A stretch of DNA of 22,493 bases from Bacteroidales bacterium. GTDB lineage: Bacteria; Bacteroidota; Bacteroidia; Bacteroidales; UBA7960. Positions 13,954 to 21,216 of the stretch are shown here, piece by piece. A model generated the notes under the pieces. It did no database searches. It was not told where the DNA came from and worked only from the letters and a program-made list of their open reading frames with translations. The stretch lies in assembly GCA_003557965.1 (NCBI GenBank), contig PWND01000127.1, forward strand, positions 1 through 22,493, written 5' to 3'. The number at the start of each line of letters is the position of its first letter. The stretch's first letter is position 1. Made by a program: the position numbers and the translations under genes.

Positions 13954-15096
13954 ATGAAGCATAAAATTTTTCTTTCTTCTCCACATATTGGACATAAAGA
14001 ACAGGAATATATAAAAAACGCATTTGACACAAATTGGATAGCGCCTCTGGGGCCTCTTGTAAGTGGTTTTGAAAAGGAACTTTCCGGCTATACCGGCGTT
14101 AAACATGCTGCAGCATTAAGTTCAGGCACTGCAGCTATTCACCTGGCACTTATTATGCTTGGCGTAAAAAATGATGATTTTGTTATTTGCCAGAGCTTTA
14201 CATTTGCAGCTACAGCTAATCCAATCAGATACCAGGGTGCTACACCAGTTTTTGTTGACTCTGAGAAGGAAACCTGGAATATGTGCCCGAAACACCTTGA
14301 AAATGCAATATTGTTTTGCCTGGAAAATGGAAAGAGGCCGAAAGCAGTTATTCCCGTTCATCTTTATGGAATGCCCGCAAAAATAAACGATATCGTTGCT
14401 ATAGCTGATAAGTATGATATCCCCGTAGTTGAAGATGCAGCAGAGTCGTTGGGTGCATCTGTAAATGGGAAGCAAACAGGAAGTTTTGGTAAGTTTGGGA
14501 TACTATCATTTAATGGAAATAAAATAATTACAACAAGTGGAGGAGGAGCGTTATTGTCTGATGACGAAGAACTTATTAAAAAAGCCCGATTTCTTGCAAC
14601 CCAGGCTAGGGATAATGCACCACACTATCAACACTCACAAATCGGCTATAACTACAGGCTTAGTAATGTGCTTGCCGGTATAGGCATGGGGCAAATGGAA
14701 GTACTAAATGAGAGAATTGAAAACAGAAGAAAAAATTTTGAGAGATACCAGCACTGCTTTAATCAAATTAATAATAAAGGTTATAATATCTCATTACTGC
14801 CCGAAGCCGAAAACTCTTTTGCTAATCGCTGGCTAACTACAGTTCTGATAAACCCCGATGAAAACAAAGGAATAACAAGAGAAAAATTAAGGCTTGCATT
14901 TGAAGCTGAAAATATTGAAGCCAGGCCTCTTTGGAAACCAATGCATTTACAACCAGTATTTCAAAACTTCCCTTATTTTGGTGAAAGAACTGCCGAAAAC
15001 CTTTTCAATATTGGGCTGTGCTTACCATCAGGCTCAAATTTGAATGATGATGACTGGAGAAGAATAGAAAATGTATTGTTTGAAGTTTTTGAGTAG
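13954..15096 (+). CDS. DegT/DnrJ/EryC1/StrS PLP-dependent sugar aminotransferase
   Basis: The 380-residue protein starts with IFLSSPHIGHKEQEYIKNAF and NWIAPLGPLVSGFE, which closely resembles EpsN/PglE-type enzymes that aminate UDP-4-keto-6-deoxy-GlcNAc on the way to bacillosamine. Other family marks: ALSSGTAAIHLAL (55-67), the PLP-ring Asp in VVEDAAESLGA (about 158-168), and SFNGNKIITTSGGGAL with the Schiff-base Lys190. It most likely makes a 4-amino (or 3-amino) nucleotide sugar for surface glycans or glycoproteins. Unusually, no dehydratase, acetyltransferase or sugar-transfer gene adjoins it: the neighbour on one side is the divergent mqnB and on the other padR. The sugar substrate cannot be fixed from the sequence. 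Confidence 0.88.
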   Translation: MKHKIFLSSPHIGHKEQEYIKNAFDTNWIAPLGPLVSGFEKELSGYTGVKHAAALSSGTAAIHLALIMLGVKNDDFVICQSFTFAATANPIRYQGATPVFVDSEKETWNMCPKHLENAILFCLENGKRPKAVIPVHLYGMPAKINDIVAIADKYDIPVVEDAAESLGASVNGKQTGSFGKFGILSFNGNKIITTSGGGALLSDDEELIKKARFLATQARDNAPHYQHSQIGYNYRLSNVLAGIGMGQMEVLNERIENRRKNFERYQHCFNQINNKGYNISLLPEAENSFANRWLTTVLINPDENKGITREKLRLAFEAENIEARPLWKPMHLQPVFQNFPYFGERTAENLFNIGLCLPSGSNLNDDDWRRIENVLFEVFE

Positions 15097-15164
15097 TCAA
15101 CATTCAATTTCTTACAAACCAACAAGATAGTCTTTATTAAAAAGTTAAAAAATATTAAAACAAG

Positions 15165-15185
15165 GTACTATGTTTTGCAAAGTAC
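15165..15185. promoter_or_regulatory. Candidate PadR operator (imperfect palindrome)
   Basis: GTACTAT (15165-15171), a 7-base spacer, then AAAGTAC (15179-15185): the arms match as an inverted repeat at 6 of 7 positions. The TTTG -33 box lies inside the spacer, so a bound dimer would block RNA polymerase. GTACTAT also recurs as a direct repeat at 15182-15188. The position, directly before padR, fits autorepression. Confidence 0.45.
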
Positions 15186-15204
15186 TATATGGTTTATATA
15201 TTTG
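15174..15204 (+). promoter_or_regulatory. Promoter of the padR-pspC-E1 unit
   Basis: TTTG (15174-15177), a 19-base spacer, then TATATTTG (15197-15204). Both boxes match the Bacteroidota consensus and the spacing is ideal. It is the best promoter in the window; the leader to the ATG at 15232 would be about 20 bases. Confidence 0.68.
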
Positions 15205-15231
15205 CAACGTAATTAATAACAGGATTTGAAA

Positions 15232-15558
15232 ATGAACCTTGAAAACACAAAAGCACAAATGCGTAAAGGAGTTCTTGAGTTTTGCATACTATCAATATTG
15301 TCAAATAAAGAAGCTTATGCATCTCAGTTGATTGACATACTTAAAGAATCAAAGTTGTTGGTTGTGGAGGGAACTTTATACCCATTGCTTACGAGGTTAA
15401 AAAATGATGGATTGCTAACTTACAGGTGGGAGGAATCTTCCAGTGGCCCACCAAGAAAATATTATAAAATAACAGAAATTGGTGAAAATTTTTTATTGGA
15501 ACTTCGAAAAACCTGGGATGACCTGGTTCACGCTGTCAACCAAACTAGCAAAAAATAA
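15232..15558 (+). CDS. PadR-family transcriptional regulator
   Basis: The ATG at 15232 is chosen; an in-frame TTG two codons earlier adds only two residues. The 108-residue product is a short (subfamily 2-like) PadR winged-helix protein: MRKGVLEFCILSILSNKEAYASQLIDIL forms the first helices, VVEGTLYPLLTRLKNDGLL the recognition helix region, and SSGPPRKYYKITEIGENFL the wing, followed by a C-terminal dimerisation helix. Such proteins usually repress their own operon by binding an inverted repeat in its promoter; a candidate lies at 15165-15185. It is 18 bases upstream of a PspC-domain membrane protein, a pairing often seen in Bacteroidota, suggesting envelope-stress control. The signal it senses is not known. 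Confidence 0.92.
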   Translation: MNLENTKAQMRKGVLEFCILSILSNKEAYASQLIDILKESKLLVVEGTLYPLLTRLKNDGLLTYRWEESSSGPPRKYYKITEIGENFLLELRKTWDDLVHAVNQTSKK

Positions 15559-15576
15559 TTTTAAAAAACTACAATC

Positions 15577-16875
15577 ATGAAAAAAACAGTAACAGCAAAT
15601 GTAAGCGGAATAATATTCCATATTGATGAAGATGCTTATGACAAGTTAAGCCGCTACCTTGATTCTCTTCGCAAACATTTTTCTTCGGAAGAAGGCGGAG
15701 AAGAAATATTGTCGGATATTGAGTCGCGCATTGCGGAAATGCTTCAGTCAAAAATAAGCTCAAGAAAAGAAGTAATTACTTTGGCCGATGTAAGTGATGT
15801 AATATTTCAACTTGGAGAGCCATTTGAAATAGGGCAGGAGGCAGCAGAGCCTGATGCTGAGCCAAAGAAAGAGCAGAAACATGAAACAAGTGCTAAGAAA
15901 CTGTTTCGTGATCACGAAAACAGCATTATAGGTGGTGTTGCTGCAGGTATTGCGGCTTATTTTAATATAGATGTTGTGTGGGTAAGGATAGCATTTGTAA
16001 TTACGACTTTCTTTTGGGGTTTTGGCCCAATAGTTTATTTAATTCTCTGGATTGTTGTTCCTAAAGCGATTACAACAGCCGACAGGCTTTCAATGAAGGG
16101 TGAGAGTGTTAATATTTCAAATATTGAAAAATCAATAAAGGAAGAATTAAACGACCTGAAAACTAAGTTTGAAAAGTTTTCTGAAGAAAATTTCGGAAGC
16201 ACTAAAAAAAAAAGTAACAACAGAGTAAATGAAAACAAGCTGGAAAGTTCAATAATAAACTTCTTTACAGTTGTTTTTAAGATTATTGCTGTAGTTGCCG
16301 GATTTGTGTTTATGATAGCAGGAATTTCTGCTTTAACATTGCTGTTAATTTCATTATTTACTCCATATCCGGGGCCTGTTCATTTTCCCTGGTTTTTCTC
16401 AATTCAATGGTTTCTTGGTTTATACTTAGTTGAAAATTGGATTTTTAGCATAGCTGTTATTGGTGTTGCTTTAGTTGCAGGAATACCACTTCTGATGTTA
16501 ATTAGTGCCGGAGCCGGCATGACTTTCAGAGTTAGTACAAAAAGTAAGTTTTGGAGCATAGCTGCTCTTGTATTATGGCAAATTGGATTAGTAATGTGTA
16601 TTTTTAGTTTTATTTATGCTTTTAACAATTCTGAATGTCGCCACAATGCTGAATTTGATAATGGCAATGCTGTGAGTGTTAATGGCAATAAGGAATCGGC
16701 ATTTGTTGAAAAAGAAAGCTTGACAAAACAACTCAACTGTTTTTTTGTTAATATAAAAGATAAGGGCATAGCACAAAAGCAGTCCTTTTCAGAAAAGGAT
16801 ACAATTTATATGAGCAATAACGAAACAGATAGTGTTTATGTCAGCAAAGAATTTGAAAGAGAACCAGGCTTATAA
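15577..16875 (+). CDS. PspC-domain membrane protein
   Basis: This 432-residue protein starts with a roughly 85-residue cytoplasmic domain (MKKTVTANVSGIIFHIDEDA ... DVSDVIFQLGEP) typical of Bacteroidota PspC proteins. It is followed by the PspC domain (about 106-165: KKLFRDHENSIIGGVAAGIA, NIDVVWVRIAF, LILWIVVPKA) with a membrane segment. A charged linker, then three further hydrophobic segments (about 228-262, 283-312, 324-348), end in an 80-residue hydrophilic tail. From memory, relatives with this N-terminal domain commonly carry a longer C-terminal beta-rich tail, so this copy may be shortened. Its last 38 bases overlap the E1 dehydrogenase gene. It probably acts with PadR in sensing envelope state; that is inference from the pairing. 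Confidence 0.87.
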   Translation: MKKTVTANVSGIIFHIDEDAYDKLSRYLDSLRKHFSSEEGGEEILSDIESRIAEMLQSKISSRKEVITLADVSDVIFQLGEPFEIGQEAAEPDAEPKKEQKHETSAKKLFRDHENSIIGGVAAGIAAYFNIDVVWVRIAFVITTFFWGFGPIVYLILWIVVPKAITTADRLSMKGESVNISNIEKSIKEELNDLKTKFEKFSEENFGSTKKKSNNRVNENKLESSIINFFTVVFKIIAVVAGFVFMIAGISALTLLLISLFTPYPGPVHFPWFFSIQWFLGLYLVENWIFSIAVIGVALVAGIPLLMLISAGAGMTFRVSTKSKFWSIAALVLWQIGLVMCIFSFIYAFNNSECRHNAEFDNGNAVSVNGNKESAFVEKESLTKQLNCFFVNIKDKGIAQKQSFSEKDTIYMSNNETDSVYVSKEFEREPGL

Positions 16876-19249
16876 AAAAGAAGTTTTACAGGATTTTCGC
16901 ATAGCTTATGAAAGTCGCCAGGCTAGTATTTTAGGCCGTCGTGAAGTACTAACGGGAAAGGCCAAATTTGGAATTTTTGGTGATGGCAAAGAAATACCTC
17001 AGCTGGCAATGGCGAAAGTATTCAGAGATGGCGACTGGCGTTCAGGCTATTACCGGGATCAAACCTTTATGATGGCAGCAGGGCTTCTATCCCTGGAAGA
17101 ATTTTTTAGCCAGTTATATGGAGATACTGATATTAATGCAAATCCTGCTAATGGTGGCCGAATGATGAATAATCATTTTGCTACAAGAAGCCTTGACAAT
17201 GAAGGTGAATGGAAAAATCTTACAGAGCAAAAAAACTCTTCGGCAGATATTTCTCCTACTGCAGGACAAATGCCCAGGCTACTTGGACTTGCTTTGGCGT
17301 CAAAAATTTTTCGGAAAGAGAAGGGCTTACATAAGTTTGCCAAGTTTTCTAAAAAGGGAAACGAGGTTGCCTTTGGTACTATTGGCGATGCTTCAACCAG
17401 TGAAGGCCACTTTTTTGAAACAATAAATGCTGCCGGAGTACTACAGGTTCCTATGGCTGTATCTGTATGGGATGACGGCTATGGAATAAGCGTGCCAATA
17501 TCATATCAAACTACAAAAGAAAGTATTTCGGAAATACTAAAAGGCTTTGAGGCTGATAAAAGCAATAAAGGAATAAAAATTTTTAAAGCGAAAGCATGGG
17601 ATTATAAAGGCCTTGTTGAAACCTACAAAAAGGGCATTAATATATGCAGGAAGGAGCACATCCCTGTATTATTCCATATTACAGATGTTACTCAACCATT
17701 GGGGCACAGTACTTCAGGCTCACACGAGAGGTATAAGTCAAAGGAAAGGCTGGAGTGGGAAAAAGAGTTTGATGGTGTAGTAAAAATGAAAAAATGGATA
17801 ATAAAAGAAGGTATTGCTACAGAAAATGAACTGAACGAAATAGAAGCTAATGCAATTAAAAGGGTTAGAGAAGCTAAAGTAAAAGCATGGAAAAACTACC
17901 AGGATCAAATTGTTAAAAAAAGGGAGCAGTTTATTGAAATGGTTAATATTTCAAATTGCAACTGTTTGAAATCCGATAAAATTGATGTGCTTTTGCAGGA
18001 GCTAAAAAGCATTGGAGAGCCTACACGCAAAGATGTTGTTTCTACTGCAAAAAAAATACTAAGGCTTATTTGTTTTAGCTGTTCCAGTGAAAAATCATTA
18101 AAAGCTAGAGTAACAAAATGGCTTGATACAGCAATTAATGAAAATCAGCAAAGGTATAGTTCGCACTTATACAGCCAATCAAAGCAATCGCCATTAAAAA
18201 TTAAGGAGGTGAAACCTGCATATTCTGATAAACCGGAATTAATAAATGGACGAGAGATACTGCTTAAGAATTATGATTATATTTTTGACAAGTACCCTGA
18301 AGCTTTGATTTTTGGTGAAGATGTTGGTAATATTGGAGGAGTTAACCAAACATTGGAAGGCATACAAAAAAAGTACGGTGAAAACCGGATTAGTGATACC
18401 GGAATCAGGGAAGCCACTATAATAGGGCAGGGCATAGGAATGTCGTTGCGTGGGCTTAGGCCTGTTGCTGAGATTCAGTATTTTGATTATCTGTTATACG
18501 CTTTACAGGTTATTAGTGATGATTTGGCAACAACACATTACAGGACTGCCGGCGGTCAAAAAGCCCCACTGATAATTAGTACCAGGGGGCACAGGCTTGA
18601 AGGTATTTGGCATTCAGGCAGCCCGCTTAGTATGGTTATAAACTCTATCAGGGGAGTCCATGTTTTGGTGCCAAGAGATATGACCAGGGCCGCAGGGTTT
18701 TATAACACAATTATGGCATCAGATGACCCGGCATTAATTATTGAACCCTTAAATGGCTACAGGCTTAAAGAGCCATTGCCTGAAAATATAGGAGAGTTTA
18801 ATGTGCCACTTGGAGTTCCGGAAGTTTTGAACCAGGGAACCGACATTACATTAGTTACTTATGGGTCTTGTGTCAGAATTGCGCAGGACGCTGTAAAGCA
18901 ACTTAAAGAATTTGACATTAGTGTTGAATTAATAGATGTTCAATCACTAATACCTTTTGATATTAACCAAACGATAGTAGAATCACTGAAAAAAACTAAT
19001 AAAATAGTATTTTTTGATGAAGATGTGCCGGGTGGTGCTACAGCATATATGATGCAAAAAGTTATTGAAGAGCAAAACGGGTACCGATATCTCGATGCTA
19101 ACCCGGCTACAGTAACAGCTAAGGAGCACCGTGCAGCATACAGCACTGATGGCGACTACTTCTCAAACCCTAATGCAGAAGATGTGTTTGATGCTATTTA
19201 TAATATAATGCATGAATACAATCCGGGTAAATACCAAAGGATTTATTAG
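16838..19249 (+). CDS. 2-oxo acid dehydrogenase E1, alpha and beta subunits fused (branched-chain type)
   Basis: I start at ATG 16838 (803 residues); an in-frame GTG lies two codons upstream. The alpha part (about 15-300) carries LTGKAKFGIFGDGKE, SGYYRDQTFMM, and the ThDP-binding GDASTSEGHFFETINAAG (183-200) ending in WDDGYGIS. A Lys-rich linker (about 300-465) leads to the beta part (about 465-803): FGEDVGNIGGVNQTLEGI, ISDTGIREATIIGQGIGMS, EIQYFDYLLYALQVISDD, and HRAAYSTDGDY near the end. It should decarboxylate a 2-oxo acid, probably branched-chain (2-oxoisovalerate type), and pass the acyl group to a lipoyl-E2 to make branched acyl-CoA primers. The alpha-beta fusion is a known Bacteroidota arrangement. 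E2 and E3 genes are not in the window. Its first 38 bases lie within the end of the PspC gene, an unusual overlap for unrelated functions. Confidence 0.92.
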   Translation: MSAKNLKENQAYKKEVLQDFRIAYESRQASILGRREVLTGKAKFGIFGDGKEIPQLAMAKVFRDGDWRSGYYRDQTFMMAAGLLSLEEFFSQLYGDTDINANPANGGRMMNNHFATRSLDNEGEWKNLTEQKNSSADISPTAGQMPRLLGLALASKIFRKEKGLHKFAKFSKKGNEVAFGTIGDASTSEGHFFETINAAGVLQVPMAVSVWDDGYGISVPISYQTTKESISEILKGFEADKSNKGIKIFKAKAWDYKGLVETYKKGINICRKEHIPVLFHITDVTQPLGHSTSGSHERYKSKERLEWEKEFDGVVKMKKWIIKEGIATENELNEIEANAIKRVREAKVKAWKNYQDQIVKKREQFIEMVNISNCNCLKSDKIDVLLQELKSIGEPTRKDVVSTAKKILRLICFSCSSEKSLKARVTKWLDTAINENQQRYSSHLYSQSKQSPLKIKEVKPAYSDKPELINGREILLKNYDYIFDKYPEALIFGEDVGNIGGVNQTLEGIQKKYGENRISDTGIREATIIGQGIGMSLRGLRPVAEIQYFDYLLYALQVISDDLATTHYRTAGGQKAPLIISTRGHRLEGIWHSGSPLSMVINSIRGVHVLVPRDMTRAAGFYNTIMASDDPALIIEPLNGYRLKEPLPENIGEFNVPLGVPEVLNQGTDITLVTYGSCVRIAQDAVKQLKEFDISVELIDVQSLIPFDINQTIVESLKKTNKIVFFDEDVPGGATAYMMQKVIEEQNGYRYLDANPATVTAKEHRAAYSTDGDYFSNPNAEDVFDAIYNIMHEYNPGKYQRIY

Positions 19250-19285
19250 CTTTTTCAGGTATTCTTGTTATCAAGACTAACACAT

Positions 19286-19304
19286 TAACAACAAAAGGTT
19301 GTTA
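19286..19304. terminator. Weak hairpin between convergent genes
   Basis: TAACAAC and GTTGTTA form a 7-base stem with loop AAAAG in the 58-base gap between the E1 and peptidase stops. No T run follows on the plus strand and the stem has only two G-C pairs, so it is a poor intrinsic terminator for either gene. Confidence 0.28.
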
Positions 19305-19307
19305 TTG

Positions 19308-21002
19308 CTATAGCTTTAGCTCAATGATTAGCTTTTTTTCATCCCTTTTAATCAGAACGGATATTTTATCTCCTTTTTCAAGTTCTCCTAAGATTCTCAT
19401 ATAAGAATGAATCTCTTTCACTGCGTCATCATTAATGCCTAATATAATATCTCCGGCCTTTAATCCTGCTTTTTGAGCCGGGCGGTCATCAACAATAGCC
19501 ATTATTCTAAGCCCTTTTCCCTCAAAGGCATGATCAGGCATCAAACCTAATGAAACCCCATCTTCTTCTCTTCTCCTGGTTTGTGTTATGGGTGTTTCTG
19601 AAAATTCTAATTTTTCAAACTGTGTAGAAAACTCAATCATATCAATGGAAAAATTAATAATATCATAAGCTCCCTCATAGTTTATTTTGTCAGGTGTATC
19701 TGTTGATGCATGATAGTCTTCATGTGGGCCTGTATGAAAAAATATAACAGGAATATTTTGAAGATAAAAAGAAGAATGGTCAGAACCACCAATCCCTGTT
19801 TTTACCTTTGTTATGTTGAAATGCTCCGGCTTGCTGGATTTTATAATTGTATCCCATAAAGGAGAAGTCCCCGTACCAATAAGAATCAGCCTGTTGTTTT
19901 GCATTCGGCCAATCATATCAAAATTAAACATAAAGTTGATCTTGTCCATATCATATGCATCACTTTCTGTAAAGTACCTGCTGCCGAGCAGTCCTTTTTC
20001 CTCTGCTGAAAAAGCAACAAACAGATAGTTATACTTATCTAATATCCCTGAAGAAAAATACCTTGCTGTTTCAATCACTCCCGCTGTACCACTGGCATTA
20101 TCGTCAGCACCAAAATGAAGAACACTATCTTGAAGGTCGCGTGAAGTTGGCCCTCCAAATCCCAGGTGGTCATAATGTCCTCCAATAACTACAGTAAATT
20201 CAGCATCATTATCAATATAACCTGCCACATTAATTGCACTATAAGACTTTTCCAGTAAAGATGCCGATAACGATATTTTACTAAATAATTCCTGTTGTTC
20301 AAAAAACTCATAAACATCTGACTTGGCAAATATTACAGGAATATCCGCCCTTGGGACATTAACACTTCTGCTTATTACTGGATCATCGTAAATACCATGT
20401 GAGTTTACAAAAATTACTCCCTTAGCCCCTTTCTTTTCAGCAGTCTGGATTTTCATTCTTACAAGTGCTTCAATATCATAATCTATTTCTGATTCGCTTT
20501 CCGGATGAGAATAATATTCAATAAAAAAAATCTTTCCTTCAATTTCTTCCAGCTCTGCGAAGTCATCAACCAGTTCAGGAATTTGCAGTCCTGAACCAAC
20601 ATATAAACCATTTGCCTTTACTTTAGCATCTGCAGAATGTGGAAGTATAAAAACATCTTTTCCAATAATAAACTTTTGATTGCATATTTTTAAAAATGAA
20701 CTTTCACAATACTCATAGCCTTTAAAAAATTCAAACTCCTGCAAGTATGAATCTTTAAAAACAGGCTGCAAACCAATTTGCTGCATTCTTTCTTTAATAA
20801 AAGCAGCAGCTTTTCTTTCTCCCCGGGTTCCGGCTTCCCTGCCCTCCATTTCTTCACTTGCAAGTATTTCTATATCTTCCTTAAGCCTTTCGATAACCAA
20901 GGAGTCTGTAAACTCAAAACTCTGGTTACCATAGCCAAGGCTTACAGTTGCAAAAAAACCAAGGCAAAAAGTGATAAATAATGATATAATAAGACTCTTC
21001 AT
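19308..21002 (-). CDS. Exported M28-family metallopeptidase with PA-like insert and C-terminal PDZ domain
   Basis: This 564-residue enzyme has a signal peptide (about 1-24), a short helical region (MEGREAGTRGERKAA is the family's lead-in), a PA-like insert (about 115-250) and the M28 catalytic domain (about 255-460). Expected di-zinc residues are all visible: GGHYDHLG (His276), GADDNASG (Asp300), SAEEKGLLGS (Glu334 catalytic, Glu335 ligand), NFDMIGRM (Asp362) and DYHASTDTPD (His431). A PDZ domain follows (about 482-564; LRIMAIVDDRPAQKAGLKAG), which would bind C-termini of substrates or partners. It probably works as a periplasmic or cell-surface aminopeptidase. The next gene upstream on the same strand is the TPR/COG3014-like gene, 214 bases away. 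I found no convincing TAnnTTTG element in that gap; a 12-base palindrome GTTTAATTAAAC sits at 21012-21023. Confidence 0.93.
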   Translation of the reverse strand: MKSLIISLFITFCLGFFATVSLGYGNQSFEFTDSLVIERLKEDIEILASEEMEGREAGTRGERKAAAFIKERMQQIGLQPVFKDSYLQEFEFFKGYEYCESSFLKICNQKFIIGKDVFILPHSADAKVKANGLYVGSGLQIPELVDDFAELEEIEGKIFFIEYYSHPESESEIDYDIEALVRMKIQTAEKKGAKGVIFVNSHGIYDDPVISRSVNVPRADIPVIFAKSDVYEFFEQQELFSKISLSASLLEKSYSAINVAGYIDNDAEFTVVIGGHYDHLGFGGPTSRDLQDSVLHFGADDNASGTAGVIETARYFSSGILDKYNYLFVAFSAEEKGLLGSRYFTESDAYDMDKINFMFNFDMIGRMQNNRLILIGTGTSPLWDTIIKSSKPEHFNITKVKTGIGGSDHSSFYLQNIPVIFFHTGPHEDYHASTDTPDKINYEGAYDIINFSIDMIEFSTQFEKLEFSETPITQTRRREEDGVSLGLMPDHAFEGKGLRIMAIVDDRPAQKAGLKAGDIILGINDDAVKEIHSYMRILGELEKGDKISVLIKRDEKKLIIELKL

Positions 21003-21216
21003 TTGTTTATGGTTTAATTAAACAAGCCAGTTTCATTAACAAAGCGGACTTTATAAGAATAAGTAATATAGATGGCCTTATTCAGCAAACTTCATTGATG
21101 TTAACTATGTGTAAAATTATAATAATAAAAGAAATTCCGGAAGTTTTTGAGTATAAAAACAAGTTTTTCAGGGAAACAACAACCAAGTTGCAACATTACG
21201 GCTATTCATTACTGTT
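21003..21216. other. Intergenic gap, no clear gene
   Basis: The 214 bases between the COG3014-like gene and the peptidase gene hold a 12-base palindrome (GTTTAATTAAAC, 21012-21023) and a short AT hairpin near 21150-21170. A plus-strand open frame crossing it (from 21095) runs into the antisense of the neighbouring gene and has no recognisable family features. Confidence 0.5.

Noticed and set aside
14122..14475. 117-codon minus-strand open frame
   Set aside because: It lies wholly inside the well-supported aminotransferase gene, with a Cys/Ile-rich sequence lacking any domain pattern.
21012..21023. GTTTAATTAAAC palindrome before the peptidase gene as an operator
   Set aside because: A 12-base palindrome built mostly of A and T is expected by chance here, and nothing else supports binding.
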